From the NCBI RefSeq assembly GCF_003626975.1, contig NZ_CP032616.1, positions 2,356,001 to 2,420,000 of the forward strand: a DNA stretch of 64,000 bases, given 5' to 3'. Shown here piece by piece: positions 33,588-44,729 of the stretch. A model generated the notes under the pieces. That model was not told the origin of the DNA. It saw only the letters and a list, made by a program, of their open reading frames with translations, and made no database searches. Source of the stretch: Pseudomonas sp. DY-1. Its GTDB lineage: Bacteria > Pseudomonadota > Gammaproteobacteria > Pseudomonadales > Pseudomonadaceae. A program made the position numbers and the translations under genes. Each line of letters starts with the position of its first letter. The first letter of the stretch is position 1.

Positions 33588-34919
33588 TTACTCCGCAGCC
33601 GGTTTCTTGCGCTTGAGCGGCGCCAGACCGTCGTTGCTGACCACGCGAGATTCCTCGCGAGGCTTGCTCGGCTTGCGCTTGGGCGCGGCGGCTTTGGCAG
33701 GCGCTTTCTTGTCGCCCTTCTTGTCGGTCTTTTTCTTCTTGACGCCAGCGGCCTTGCCGGATGCCTTGACCTTCTTCGGACCGGTGTAGGTGCCTTTCAG
33801 CTCCTTGATGACCCGTCGCTCGAAAGTCTGCTTGAGGTAACGCTCGACGCTGGACATCAGGTTCCAGTCGTTGTGACAGATCAGCGAGATCGCCAGGCCC
33901 TCGCCACCGGCACGACCGGTACGGCCAACACGGTGTACGTACTCGTCGCCGGAGCGCGGCATGTCGAAGTTGATCACCAGGTCCAGGCCTTCGATGTCCA
34001 GGCCACGGGCGGCGACATCCGTCGCCACCAGCACCTTGGTGCCGCCCTGCTTCACGCGGTCGATGGCCAGCTTGCGGTCCTTCTGGTCCTTGTCGCCATG
34101 GAGCACGAAGGCCTTGTAACCGCCAGCCACCAAATGGCCGTACAGGCGATCGGCCTGGACGCGGGTGTTGGTGAAAATGATTGCCTTCTGGTAGGTCTCG
34201 TTGGCCAGCAGCCAGCGCGCCAGCTGTTCCTTGTGCTCAGGATGGTCGGCCGTGATGATCTGATGACGAGTGCCTTCGCTGAGCTGGTCGATGCTGTTCA
34301 GGCGCAGGTGCAGCGGATCGCGCAGCACCTTGTTGGCCACTTCGCGCAGGGCGTTGCCGCCGGTGGTGGCGGAGAACAGCAGGGTCTGGTCGCGGTTGCT
34401 GCACAGCTCGGTGATGCGCTGCATGTCTTCGGCGAAGCCCATGTCGAGCATGCGGTCAGCCTCGTCCAGTACCAGCACTTCCACTTCACGCAAGTCGAGG
34501 CTACCGGCATTGAGGTGCTCGATCAGGCGCCCAGGGGTGGAAATCAGGACGTCCGGCAGCTTGCGCAACAGCGCGGCCTGCACCTTGAAGTCTTCGCCGC
34601 CGGTAACCAGGGCGGACTTGATGAAGGTGAACTGGGAGAAACGCTCCACTTCCTTCAAGGTCTGCTGGGCCAACTCGCGGGTCGGCAGCAGGATCAGCGA
34701 GCGGATGCGTTCGCGCGGCTTGGCCTCGCCGATCAGTCGGTTGAGCAACGGCAGGACGAAGGCGGCGGTCTTGCCGCTACCGGTCTGGGCAGTCACCCGC
34801 AGGTCGCGCCCTTCCAGGGCAGGCGGAATGGCCGCCACCTGCACCGGAGTCGGCTCGACGAATTTGAGTTCGGCAACGGCCTTGAGCAGACGTTCGTGCA
34901 GGGCGAATTGGGAAAACAC
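33588..34919 (-). CDS. DEAD-box ATP-dependent RNA helicase
   Basis: 443 residues from a GTG at 34919 (GAGG 8 bases upstream). RecA-1 carries Q motif PTPVQ, Walker A AQTGSGKT (about 42) and DEAD (about 151), then SAT. RecA-2 carries ARGLDIEG and HRVGRTGRAG. A Lys/Pro-rich tail (about 375-443) probably binds RNA. Close to the SrmB/RhlE side and, as I remember, to P. aeruginosa PA3950. Probably involved in ribosome assembly or mRNA decay. Operon with the DUF1294 gene. Confidence 0.92.
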   Translation of the reverse strand: MFSQFALHERLLKAVAELKFVEPTPVQVAAIPPALEGRDLRVTAQTGSGKTAAFVLPLLNRLIGEAKPRERIRSLILLPTRELAQQTLKEVERFSQFTFIKSALVTGGEDFKVQAALLRKLPDVLISTPGRLIEHLNAGSLDLREVEVLVLDEADRMLDMGFAEDMQRITELCSNRDQTLLFSATTGGNALREVANKVLRDPLHLRLNSIDQLSEGTRHQIITADHPEHKEQLARWLLANETYQKAIIFTNTRVQADRLYGHLVAGGYKAFVLHGDKDQKDRKLAIDRVKQGGTKVLVATDVAARGLDIEGLDLVINFDMPRSGDEYVHRVGRTGRAGGEGLAISLICHNDWNLMSSVERYLKQTFERRVIKELKGTYTGPKKVKASGKAAGVKKKKTDKKGDKKAPAKAAAPKRKPSKPREESRVVSNDGLAPLKRKKPAAE

Positions 34920-35057
34920 AGGACTACCTCGATCGAAAGCGTAAACAGCTGCATAGGTTACCCGGAGTTGCGAGCAAACGCCCGATTTCCGAGCGATACA
35001 GCGACGGAATCGCCAAGCGGGCATAGGCTTTTCCCACCTGTTTTCCGGAGCCTCGTC

Positions 35058-35603
35058 ATGCGCGCAGCGCTGATCTACTACGTAGCCGCCAGCCTTGACG
35101 GATATATTGCCCGTCCCGATGGCAGCGTCGACTGGCTGGAACCGATCGAGGCCTCGGGAGACGACCACGGCTTCCAGGCGTTCTACGACAGCGTCGACGG
35201 CCTGCTGATGGGACGAGCAACCTACGAAACCATCCTGGCCTTCGGCGGTGACTGGCCCTACCCGAGCAAGCCCTGCATCGTGCTGACCCGTAGCGACATG
35301 TCTCCCGCAGCGCCAGCGGTGCAGATCAGCCACGACACGCCAGCCCAGGCCATCGAGCAACTGACCACCGCCGGCTGCAAACGAATCTGGCTGGTGGGAG
35401 GTGGTTCGCTGGCGGGGACCTGCTACTCTGCCGGGCTGCTCGACGAACTGGTGGTCAGCTTCATACCGCTGCTTCTGGGCGCGGGTATCCCGATGTTCGC
35501 CACCGGCCTCGGGCGCCGCCTCCAGCTTCGCGAGCAGCGCAGCTTTCCCACCGGCGTGGTGCAGCTGCACTACCAACTCCTGCCGGAAGCCGAGACACCA
35601 TGA
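35058..35603 (+). CDS. DHFR/RibD-fold reductase
   Basis: 181 residues of the dihydrofolate reductase-like (YwjB/RibD C-terminal) family: VAASLDGYIARPDGSVDWL, GRATYE, and the cofactor loop IWLVGGGSLAG. NADPH-dependent reduction of a pterin- or pyrimidine-like substrate is expected but not shown. It overlaps the NUDIX gene by ATGA, so the two are translationally coupled. Confidence 0.88.
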   Translation: MRAALIYYVAASLDGYIARPDGSVDWLEPIEASGDDHGFQAFYDSVDGLLMGRATYETILAFGGDWPYPSKPCIVLTRSDMSPAAPAVQISHDTPAQAIEQLTTAGCKRIWLVGGGSLAGTCYSAGLLDELVVSFIPLLLGAGIPMFATGLGRRLQLREQRSFPTGVVQLHYQLLPEAETP

Positions 35604-36001
35604 CCACCCTGAATATCGCCGCCGCATGCCTGCTGGACCCACAAGACCGCCTGCTGCTGGTGCGCAAGCGTGGCACCCATGCGTTCATGTTGCCGGGCGG
35701 CAAGCGCGAGGACGGCGAAAGTCCGCTGCAGGCGCTGCAGCGTGAACTATGGGAAGAGCTGCAATTGCGACTTGACGCATCAGCCCTGAATCCACTGGGC
35801 CGTTTCCACGCGCCAGCCGCCAACGAAGCGAACACCTGGGTGGACGCAGAAATCTTCGTCGCCCGTCTGCCCCACGGCGTGGAAGCGGCGGCCGAACTGG
35901 AAGAACTGGCCTGGTTCGAACCCGGCGAGCCTCAACCGGAGAACCTCGCCCCACTGCTGCGGGACCACGTGCTACAGGCCTTGTCGGGCCTGCTTGCGTA
36001 A
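35600..36001 (+). CDS. NUDIX hydrolase
   Basis: 133 residues with the NUDIX box G-KREDG-E-SPLQALQ-REL-W-EEL-QL. The only change from consensus is Gln in place of the late Gly. It hydrolyses nucleoside diphosphate derivatives. Coupled to the DHFR-like gene by a 4-base overlap, suggesting joint action on a nucleotide-type substrate or oxidised nucleotides. Its last 30 bases overlap the convergent rarD gene. Confidence 0.9.
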   Translation: MTTLNIAAACLLDPQDRLLLVRKRGTHAFMLPGGKREDGESPLQALQRELWEELQLRLDASALNPLGRFHAPAANEANTWVDAEIFVARLPHGVEAAAELEELAWFEPGEPQPENLAPLLRDHVLQALSGLLA

Positions 36002-36868
36002 CAGCTTGGCGCTATCCCAGCCAATCAGCAGCACTGCCAGCCAGATCGGCAGGTAGGTCCAGAGCTGTGCGGGATTGAACGGTTCACCGAGGAAGGCCAC
36101 TGCCACCGCGAACAGCAGCACCGGTTCCACGTAACTGAGAATCCCGAACAATCCAAGCGGGAGAAGTCGACTGGACGCCATCATCGCCGCAAAAGCCAGG
36201 GTGCCCAGTAACCCCAGACCGGGAATGAGCCACCAGAGTTGCGGCGCCTGGCTGAAAGCACCCGGCGGTGAGAAGTTCAGGATCAGCCAGATGGCCAGTG
36301 GCGCCAGCACCGCCATTTCCAGGATGAAACCGGACAATGCATCCAGCTTCATCCAGCGACGCAGCATGAAATACGGCGGATAACCCAGGGCGGTGACCAG
36401 GGTCAGCCAGGAAAACGCTCGCGTCAGCCAGAACTCGTGCAGCACCCCGATCAACGCAAAGATCACCGCCAGCAACTGCAGCGGCCGAAGGTGCTCGGCA
36501 TAGAACACTCGCCCTGCCACCACCATCGCCAGGGGCAACAGGAAATAGCCAAGGGAAACCTCCAGCATCCGCCCCTGCAGGGGCGCCCAGAGGAAAAGCC
36601 CCCATTGCAGGCCGATCAGCACCGCCGCGAGCGGCAACGACGCCAACAGCAAGGGTTCACGACGCAGACGCCCGAGCACGTTGACAAAGGTGGACCACTG
36701 GCGCGTCAGCGCCAGCATCAGGAGCACTACCGGAATCGACCAGAGCACGCGCTGGGCGAAAATCTGCACGCCATCGAGCGGCGCCAGCTCCCGCACGTAT
36801 CCGGGCATCAGGGCAAACAGGACGGACGCCGTCAGCGACAGCGCAACACCTCGACCGGACAGCCTCAT
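35972..36868 (-). CDS. rarD: RarD-family EamA transporter
   Basis: 298 residues and ten helices. It opens MRLSGRGVALSLTASVLFAL and has ALMPGYVRELAPLDGVQIFAQRVLWS-type RarD features (given here in two parts: ALMPGYVREL and FAQRVLWSIP). RarD proteins are putative exporters, originally linked to chloramphenicol sensitivity. Start at 36868; the longer frame to 37027 adds a non-membrane lead that is not family-like. Convergent with, and overlapping, the NUDIX gene. Confidence 0.85.
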   Translation of the reverse strand: MRLSGRGVALSLTASVLFALMPGYVRELAPLDGVQIFAQRVLWSIPVVLLMLALTRQWSTFVNVLGRLRREPLLLASLPLAAVLIGLQWGLFLWAPLQGRMLEVSLGYFLLPLAMVVAGRVFYAEHLRPLQLLAVIFALIGVLHEFWLTRAFSWLTLVTALGYPPYFMLRRWMKLDALSGFILEMAVLAPLAIWLILNFSPPGAFSQAPQLWWLIPGLGLLGTLAFAAMMASSRLLPLGLFGILSYVEPVLLFAVAVAFLGEPFNPAQLWTYLPIWLAVLLIGWDSAKLLRKQARQGL

Positions 36869-37182
36869 GGCCGCCTCAGCAGGCAGGAAAGGGAGTGGAG
36901 CGAAATCATCTGGGGCCTCGCAAAGCAGCCGGCGAACATACGCCTTCCTTGCCGCGAGCGGAAGCTTATCAAGGGCGAAATCTGACCATCCGGGCAGGGC
37001 CGCCGCCCGCATTGTTGAAAACGGCATTGCGCCCTACCGGTGGAGGCGAACTCATTCGCCATCGAGGCCGACGACCTCCCCCAGACACCAACAAAAAAGC
37101 CCGACCTGTATCAGGCCGGGCAGGCAAGGTGCGCGCACGGAGCGTCAGCGCACCTGGAGGGAGCGAGGAGCGACGCGGTGAA
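36869..37182. other. Intergenic stretch without a gene
   Basis: 314 bases between rarD and azoR, both on the minus strand. It holds the azoR terminator (37093-37121) and a degenerate REP-like piece GGCGAACTCATTCGCC (37045-37060). The remainder would carry the rarD promoter. No open frame of convincing composition. Confidence 0.6.
37093..37121 (-). terminator. Rho-independent terminator of azoR
   Basis: Stem GCCCGACCTG/CAGGCCGGGC (one G-T wobble) with a three-base loop, followed on the minus strand by six T, 62 bases past the azoR stop. Confidence 0.88.
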
Positions 37183-37782
37183 TCAGGCCACCTGGGCCAG
37201 TTGCGCCTTGGCCGAAGCCAGGCCTTTCTCCTGGAACTCGTTGCCCATGTTCAGCCCTTCGGCATGGATGAAGATCACGTCATGGATCCCGATGAAGCTC
37301 ATGGCTTGGCGCAGATAGGGCTCCTGATGGTCCAGGGGGCTGCCGGAGTAGATGCCACCGCGAGCAGTCAGGACGAAAGCGCGTTTGCCGGTGAGCAGGC
37401 CTTTCGGGCCGGTTTCGGTGTACTTGAAAGTAACGCCAGCGCGCAGCACATGATCCAGCCAGGACTTCAGAGTGCTGGGGATGGCGAAGTTGTACATGGG
37501 AGCGGCCATTACCAGTACGTCGGCAGCCAGGAGTTCCTCGGTCAGCAGGTTGGAGCGCTGCAGGGAGGCTTTCTCACTGTCGCTCTGCTGGTCCGCGGGC
37601 TTCATCCAGCCACCCAGCAGGTCGGCGTCCAGGTGCGGTACCTGATCGACGGCGAGGTCGCGAACGGTAATTTCATCGGCCGGATGGGCGGCTTGCCAAT
37701 TGGCGATGAAGTCCTGGGTGAGTTGGCGGGAAACGGAACCTTGCTGACGGGCGCTGCTTTCGATGACGAGTACACGGGACAT
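37183..37782 (-). CDS. azoR: FMN-dependent NADH azoreductase
   Basis: 199 residues, flavodoxin-like fold. FMN-binding motif MYNFAIPSTLKSWLDHVLRA and TARGGIYSG are intact; the N-terminal SSARQQGSVSR loop binds the FMN phosphate. It reduces azo dyes and quinones with NADH. One of several Pseudomonas azoreductase paralogues; which one cannot be told. Monocistronic with its own terminator. Confidence 0.92.
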   Translation of the reverse strand: MSRVLVIESSARQQGSVSRQLTQDFIANWQAAHPADEITVRDLAVDQVPHLDADLLGGWMKPADQQSDSEKASLQRSNLLTEELLAADVLVMAAPMYNFAIPSTLKSWLDHVLRAGVTFKYTETGPKGLLTGKRAFVLTARGGIYSGSPLDHQEPYLRQAMSFIGIHDVIFIHAEGLNMGNEFQEKGLASAKAQLAQVA

Positions 37783-37944
37783 TTGGGGCTACCTCCATCG
37801 GGGGGTTGATTGCGTCGATGGGGCGCAGATTATTTCGACAAGAATCGATTAAAAAGCGTAAATATCCGCTTCTAAGTATCAAGAAATTTGATTTGTAGCA
37901 GGAAGGGCACTAGGCTGCTTGCTGTGCCCGAATCCGCGCCCCGA

Positions 37945-38259
37945 CTACTTGGGATTGCAGGTCAGCTTGATCCGCAGCTTGATAATCGCGCGGTTGAAGT
38001 TGGCCGTCAGGTAGGCGCTTTTGCCACTCTCGATGACAGCCTTGCGCACTTTGGGAGTCTCGGGTCCGTTGACGAACACCACCTTGCACTCTGCCGTGGT
38101 TCCACCGACGTTCTGGATGTTGATGGCGGCCAGGTTGTTGTCGATGTCCGTGGTGTCGTAGACGAGCTCGGCGCCGTTGTACTGCTTCTCCACTTCGATG
38201 GGGTAAGCGAAAGCCAGGGTTGGCAACACGACGAGCAAGGCACAGCACAGTTTTTTCAT
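37945..38259 (-). CDS. Small exported beta-rich protein of unknown function
   Basis: 104 residues. The signal peptide (MKKLCCALLVVLPTLAFA) is cut before YPIEVEKQYNGAEL. The mature part, about 86 residues, is a beta-sandwich-like domain ending in RIKLTCNPK with one or two cysteines. I recall relatives in Pseudomonas carrying the misleading label 3-phosphoglycerate kinase; nothing here supports kinase activity. Start at 38259 has GGAGATC before it. Role unknown. Confidence 0.8.
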   Translation of the reverse strand: MKKLCCALLVVLPTLAFAYPIEVEKQYNGAELVYDTTDIDNNLAAINIQNVGGTTAECKVVFVNGPETPKVRKAVIESGKSAYLTANFNRAIIKLRIKLTCNPK

Positions 38260-38368
38260 GGGCGATCTCCAGTGCAGAGAACGCCAGCTTAACAGAGCGC
38301 CGCAAGCGGAATCAGCGCCATGAGCGCGCGCAATCTGCCGGCATAAGCAGCTAGAGGAGCAGCTCCGC

Positions 38369-39295
38369 ATGAAAGCCCCGCGCGTGACACTGGACCAGTG
38401 GCGAACCCTGCAAGCGGTCGTGGACCACGGCGGCTTCGCCCAGGCAGCCGAAGCGACCCACCGCTCGCAATCCTCGGTCAGCTATACCGTTGCGCGGATG
38501 CAGGAGCAGTTGGGTGTGCCCCTGTTGCGCATCGAAGGGCGCAAGGCGGTGCTGACCGAAGCCGGCGAAGTGCTGCTGCGCCGCTCGCGGCAACTGGTCA
38601 AGCAAGCCAGCCAGCTCGAAGAACTCGCCCACCATATGGAGCAGGGCTGGGAAGCCGAAGTGCGCCTGGTGGTGGACGCAGCGTATCCCAACGCCCGCCT
38701 GGTGCGTGCCCTCACCGCTTTCATGCCGCAAAGCCGGGGCTGCCGCGTGCGCCTGCGCGAGGAAGTACTGTCCGGCGTCGAGGAAGTGCTGCTGGAAGGC
38801 TCAGCCGACCTCGCAATCACCACGCTGGATATCCAGGGCTACCTGGGGGCCGGACTCTGCTCGGTGGAGTTCGTCGCCGTCGCTCACCCAGACCACCCTC
38901 TGCATCGTTTGCAGCGGGAGATCAGCTTCCAGGACCTGGAAAGCCAGTTGCAGGTGGTAATCCGCGACACCGGCCGCACCCAGCCGCGCAACGTCGGCTG
39001 GCTGGGCGCGGAACAGCGCTGGACGGTTGGCAGCCTGTCCACGGCCGCCAACTTCGTCAGCAGCGGACTGGGTTTCGCCTGGCTGCCACGACATCTCATC
39101 GAACGGGAAATAAAGGAAGGGCAGCTCAAGCCGCTTCCCATGGAACAGGGCGGTAGCCGCCACCCCGCGTTCTATCTATATGCCAACAAGGACAAGGCCC
39201 TGGGGCCGGCGTCGCAGATCCTGGTCGAACTGATCAAGACCTTCGACTCCGCGCCGCTGGACGCCCCCTTCGCCGCGCCACTTTCCAGCGTCTGA
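38369..39295 (+). CDS. LysR-family transcriptional regulator
   Basis: 308 residues. HTH at about 8-65 (FAQAAEATHRSQSSVSYTVA) and effector domain at about 95-295 with SRGCRVRLREEVLSGVEEVL. The alpha/beta hydrolase gene begins 13 bases after its stop on the same strand, so it may be an operon partner rather than a divergent target; the divergent small exported-protein gene is also possible. Confidence 0.9.
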   Translation: MKAPRVTLDQWRTLQAVVDHGGFAQAAEATHRSQSSVSYTVARMQEQLGVPLLRIEGRKAVLTEAGEVLLRRSRQLVKQASQLEELAHHMEQGWEAEVRLVVDAAYPNARLVRALTAFMPQSRGCRVRLREEVLSGVEEVLLEGSADLAITTLDIQGYLGAGLCSVEFVAVAHPDHPLHRLQREISFQDLESQLQVVIRDTGRTQPRNVGWLGAEQRWTVGSLSTAANFVSSGLGFAWLPRHLIEREIKEGQLKPLPMEQGGSRHPAFYLYANKDKALGPASQILVELIKTFDSAPLDAPFAAPLSSV

Positions 39296-39308
39296 CAGGA
39301 GTCCACGC

Positions 39309-40118
39309 ATGTCCTACTTCGATAACGACGGTTGCCAACTGCACTACGAGGACTACGGCCGCGGCATGCCGGTCTTGCTGATTCACGGTCTCGGCTCCAG
39401 CACCCGCGATTGGGAATACCAGGTCCCTGCCCTGGCCGCCCACTATCGGGTAATCGTCATCGATGTGCGCGGCCACGGCCGCTCCGACAAGCCCAATGAG
39501 CGCTACAGCATCGCCGCCTTCGCCGATGACGTGACGGCGCTGATCGAGCACCTCAAGCTGATCGACGTGCATCTGGTCGGCATCAGCATGGGCGGGATGA
39601 TCGGTTTCCAGCTCGCCGTCGATCACCCGGAACTGCTGCGCAGCCTGACCATCGTCAACAGCGGTCCCGAGGTGAAACCCCACTCGCCGAAGGAGTACCT
39701 GGAAATCGCCAAGCGCTGGACCCTTTCGCGCCTGCTCAGCCTCGATAGCATCGCCAAGGCTCTCGGCGGCCTGTTGTTCCCGTTGCCCGAGCAGGCTGAC
39801 CTGCGCCGCAAGATCGAAGAACGCTGGCCGCAGAACGACAAACGCGCCTACCTTTCCGCGCTGAACGCCATCATTGGCTGGGGCGTACGCGATCGCCTGC
39901 AGCGCATCAAGTGCCCAACACTGGTGATCACCGCCGACCGTGACTACACCCCGGTCGCCAAGAAAGAGACGTATGTGAAGGAACTACCGAACGCGCGCCT
40001 GGTGGTCATCAAGAATTCCCGCCATGCCACCCCACTCGATCAACCCGAACGTTTCAACACCACCCTGCTCGACTTCATTGCTGAAGTGGAGCGCAAAAAG
40101 GACCAAATCCCATGCTGA
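39309..40118 (+). CDS. Alpha/beta hydrolase
   Basis: 269 residues with a canonical triad: oxyanion HGLGSS, nucleophile S93 (GISMGG), acid in [10 protein letters not shown], His in NSRHATPLD. Full-length, cytoplasmic, similar to 3-oxoadipate enol-lactonase/esterase-like hydrolases. It lies between LysR and ppiA; its end overlaps ppiA by 7 bases, so at least these two are coupled. Substrate unknown. Confidence 0.88.
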   Translation: MSYFDNDGCQLHYEDYGRGMPVLLIHGLGSSTRDWEYQVPALAAHYRVIVIDVRGHGRSDKPNERYSIAAFADDVTALIEHLKLIDVHLVGISMGGMIGFQLAVDHPELLRSLTIVNSGPEVKPHSPKEYLEIAKRWTLSRLLSLDSIAKALGGLLFPLPEQADLRRKIEERWPQNDKRAYLSALNAIIGWGVRDRLQRIKCPTLVITADRDYTPVAKKETYVKELPNARLVVIKNSRHATPLDQPERFNTTLLDFIAEVERKKDQIPC

Positions 40119-40666
40119 AGAAACTCGTCCTGGGCGCCTGCGCCCTGTTCGTCTCCCTGAGCCTGATGGCCGCCGACAAGCCCCATGTGCTTCTGACCAC
40201 CAGTGCTGGGGAAATCGAGGTGGAACTGGAAGCCGACAAGGCCCCTGTCAGCGTGAAGAATTTCCTCGACTACGTGGATGCCGGGTTCTACAACGGCACC
40301 GTGTTCCATCGCGTGATCCCTGGTTTCATGATCCAGGGTGGCGGCTTCGATACCGACATGAGCCAGAAGGACACCCGTGACCCGATCAAGAACGAAGCCG
40401 ACAACGGCCTGCGCAACCTGCGTGGCACCCTCGCCATGGCTCGTACCCAGGCGGTGAATTCGGCCACCAGCCAGTTCTTCATCAACCACAACGACAACGC
40501 CTTCCTCGACCACGGCAGCCGCGACTTTGGCTATGCGGTGTTCGGCAAGGTAGTGCGTGGTATGGATGTAGTGGACCAGATCGCCAATGTGCCCACCGGC
40601 AATCGCGGCATGTTCCAGAACGTACCGCTGCAGCCGGTAGTGATTCTCTCCGCCAAGCGGCTCTGA
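40112..40666 (+). CDS. ppiA: Periplasmic cyclophilin-type peptidyl-prolyl isomerase
   Basis: 184 residues. Signal peptide cut after about residue 20 (LMAA), then a cyclophilin domain with catalytic [13 protein letters not shown], the QFFIN motif and a Tyr-Ala-Val-Phe-Gly end. It speeds proline isomerisation in the periplasm. The ATG at 40112 overlaps the hydrolase 3' end, an unusual pairing for an envelope folding factor. Confidence 0.92.
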   Translation: MLKKLVLGACALFVSLSLMAADKPHVLLTTSAGEIEVELEADKAPVSVKNFLDYVDAGFYNGTVFHRVIPGFMIQGGGFDTDMSQKDTRDPIKNEADNGLRNLRGTLAMARTQAVNSATSQFFINHNDNAFLDHGSRDFGYAVFGKVVRGMDVVDQIANVPTGNRGMFQNVPLQPVVILSAKRL

Positions 40667-40724
40667 CGCTCTCGACCCGGGAAGGAAGCCCGGGTCGACC
40701 GCTTATCCTTCGGATGGATTCGCC

Positions 40725-42557
<1,833 letters not shown>

Positions 42558-42698
42558 GTACCAGCCGCGTCGCTCCATCGACGCGGCTGATCTCTAATAC
42601 AAGGCGCTTCGATTTCAACCTGGCGCATCTGGCTGGTCATATGGACCCCGTATCCGGTTTCACCTCAAACCCACCATGGAACCCGAGAGGATCAGCCC

Positions 42699-42965
42699 AT
42701 GAAGATCGCATCCGCCGTCAGCGCCGTGCTCGCCAGCCTCGCTCCAAGTGTGTTCGCCCAGGACCACCATCGTGACGTAGGCGCCGGCATTCCCGCAGTC
42801 GACTATCACTACGGCATGGAACTGGACGTGCAGCGCGTCCTTTATCGCACCGACGCAACACAGCGTGCAGGCGTGGTTCCGGTAACCATGGTCTACGAGG
42901 ACAGCCAGGGCGACCTGCACAAGGTTCGTTTCCTCGAATGGGGCAGCCATACCAGCAACAGCTGA
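42699..42965 (+). CDS. DUF2790-family exported protein, copy 1
   Basis: 88 residues. Signal peptide cut after FAQ; mature core VDYHYGMELDVQRVLYRTD then GVVPVTMVYEDSQGDLHKVR, the DUF2790 pattern. The family is almost confined to Pseudomonas, and expression of relatives often changes with metal or redox conditions. A second copy lies at 43215-43499, about two-thirds identical, so this is a tandem duplication. Function unknown. Confidence 0.88.
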   Translation: MKIASAVSAVLASLAPSVFAQDHHRDVGAGIPAVDYHYGMELDVQRVLYRTDATQRAGVVPVTMVYEDSQGDLHKVRFLEWGSHTSNS

Positions 42966-43214
42966 GAAAAATGAGCCGGGCGCCCCTTCTCCGGGTACCC
43001 GGCTTCTCGTACATGGCACCGCGGTACGAGGTAGACCACGATCAATTTTTTCAGGAACTGCGACAAACGGTCGCAACCCCTCAAGCTTGGGCAATTGCGA
43101 ATGATCAAAAAACGCTCAGACGAGGCACTCGGATCGTGGGCGCTGAACTAACCGTTTTCAGTCGGTCAGATTAAGTCCCTTGTAAGCGAAACCCAACAGA
43201 GGAAAACAAGCCTT

Positions 43215-43499
43215 ATGAAAATGGCCTCGGTTGTAAGCGCCCTGCTCACTAGCCTCGCGCCCAGCGTATTCGCCCAGGATGGCCCCCAGAATCAAGGCTC
43301 CGGCATCGCGCCGGTGGATTACCACTACGGGATGGAAGTCGATATCCAGAAAGTGCTGCACCGCACCGACACCTCCCAGAAGACCGGTGTAGTGCCCGTC
43401 ACGCTCGTCTACGAAGACAGCGAGGGCGAAGTCCACAAGCTCCGCTTCCTCGAGTGGGGTGGCAGCACCGCCACTCCCGACCTCCCCCAGATCGGCTGA
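43215..43499 (+). CDS. DUF2790-family exported protein, copy 2
   Basis: 94 residues. Same signal peptide style (SLAPSVFAQ) and DUF2790 core VDYHYGMEVDIQKVLHRTD, with a longer tail than copy 1. GAGGAA lies 7 bases upstream of the ATG. The 249-base gap after copy 1 shows no repeat of the coding part; it probably holds a separate promoter. Its stop touches the convergent FemAB/GNAT-like gene's stop. Confidence 0.88.
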   Translation: MKMASVVSALLTSLAPSVFAQDGPQNQGSGIAPVDYHYGMEVDIQKVLHRTDTSQKTGVVPVTLVYEDSEGEVHKLRFLEWGGSTATPDLPQIG

Positions 43500-44627
43500 T
43501 CAATCCTGCCGATATGGCAGCAAGCCTCGCGCCTCCTCGGCGTAGGCCAGCACGCCAACCCGCTCCTGCACTAGGAAATCACCCACAGCAGCCCGCAAGC
43601 CGGGGTGGGCGAGCCAGTGCCAGGAGCGGGTGATCACTGGCTCGAATCCCCGAATCAATTTGTGCTCGCCCTGAGCACCCGCATCGAAGCGCTGCAGACC
43701 CGTGGCTATCGCCTGATCGATTCCCTGGTAGAAACAGGTTTCGAAATGCAGCCTGTCGAACTCCGCCAGACAACCCCAATATCGCCCGTAGAGGGTGTCT
43801 CCGCCCTGTAGCGAAAATGCCATGGCCACTGGCCGGCCTGCCTGCAGCGCCAACACCACGTGAATGGCTTGCGGCATCCGCTCCGCCAGCAGGCTGAAGA
43901 AGGTTCGCGTCAGGTATGGCGCCTGGCCCCGCACCCGGTAGGTGTTGGCATAGCAGGCGTAAACGAAATCCCAATCCGCTTCATCCAACTCCCGGCCTTG
44001 GCGCCACTGGAACTCGATCCCCTGCCCCGCTACTTGTTCGCGCTCTTTGCGGATCTGCTTGCGCTTGCGTGAACTCAACGCGTCGAGGAAATCCTGGAAA
44101 TCCCGGTACCCGTGGTTGCGCCAGTGAAACTGGCAACCCAAGCGCTCCAACCAGCCTTCGCGCCCGCGCAAATGGTGGTCGGCAAAAGAGTCGGTGAAGT
44201 TGATATGCAGTCCGGACAAATTGTCAGTGGCTACATCGACGACTACCGCATCAAGCAGTTCGCTCGCTGCGGCGTCATTCACCGCCAGCACGCGCGCGCC
44301 TCCCACCGGGGTAAAGGGCACGGCCGCTAACAACTTGGGGTAATAGGGGATGCCCGCGCGCTGGCAGGCATCGGCCCAGGCCCAGTCGAATACGTATTCG
44401 CCATAGGAATGGCTCTTCAGGTAAGCCGGCAACGCGGCACGCAACTCGCCCTTCGATCCGCGCAGCAAGTGGTGGGCAGGATGCCATCCGCTGCGACCAC
44501 CCACGCTGCCGCTTTCTTCAAGGGTGGATAAAAAGGCGTGGCGCACGAATGGCTGATCGTCCGGCAGAAGGGCATCCCACTGCTGCGGGTCGAGTTCATT
44601 GAGGCGGGAAAGGGGCTGGATCGACAT
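43500..44627 (-). CDS. FemAB/GNAT-like protein (DUF482, peptidogalycan-type)
   Basis: 375 residues. Internal motifs SRKRKQIRKERE, CYANTYRVRGQAPYL and LYGRYWG are DUF482 signatures, and GWHPAHHL lies near the N-terminus. Members have a duplicated GNAT fold and are named after peptidoglycan-biosynthesis-like proteins, though activity is not established. Start at 44627 (MSIQPLSRLNE). Convergent with DUF2790 copy 2. Confidence 0.85.
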   Translation of the reverse strand: MSIQPLSRLNELDPQQWDALLPDDQPFVRHAFLSTLEESGSVGGRSGWHPAHHLLRGSKGELRAALPAYLKSHSYGEYVFDWAWADACQRAGIPYYPKLLAAVPFTPVGGARVLAVNDAAASELLDAVVVDVATDNLSGLHINFTDSFADHHLRGREGWLERLGCQFHWRNHGYRDFQDFLDALSSRKRKQIRKEREQVAGQGIEFQWRQGRELDEADWDFVYACYANTYRVRGQAPYLTRTFFSLLAERMPQAIHVVLALQAGRPVAMAFSLQGGDTLYGRYWGCLAEFDRLHFETCFYQGIDQAIATGLQRFDAGAQGEHKLIRGFEPVITRSWHWLAHPGLRAAVGDFLVQERVGVLAYAEEARGLLPYRQD

Positions 44628-44729
44628 GGCGCCAGTCTGGCGCGGGCTGCGGAGGAAGAAAAGTGGGGACAAAAAAATGGGCGACCGAAGTCGCCCGAGG
44701 TGCCTTGCGTGCCTGTAAACCCAGAAAAC

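Noticed and set aside
42938..43174. 78-codon plus-strand frame between the two DUF2790 genes
   Set aside because: It overlaps the end of copy 1, has no good ribosome site and an unpatterned translation; better read as spacer.
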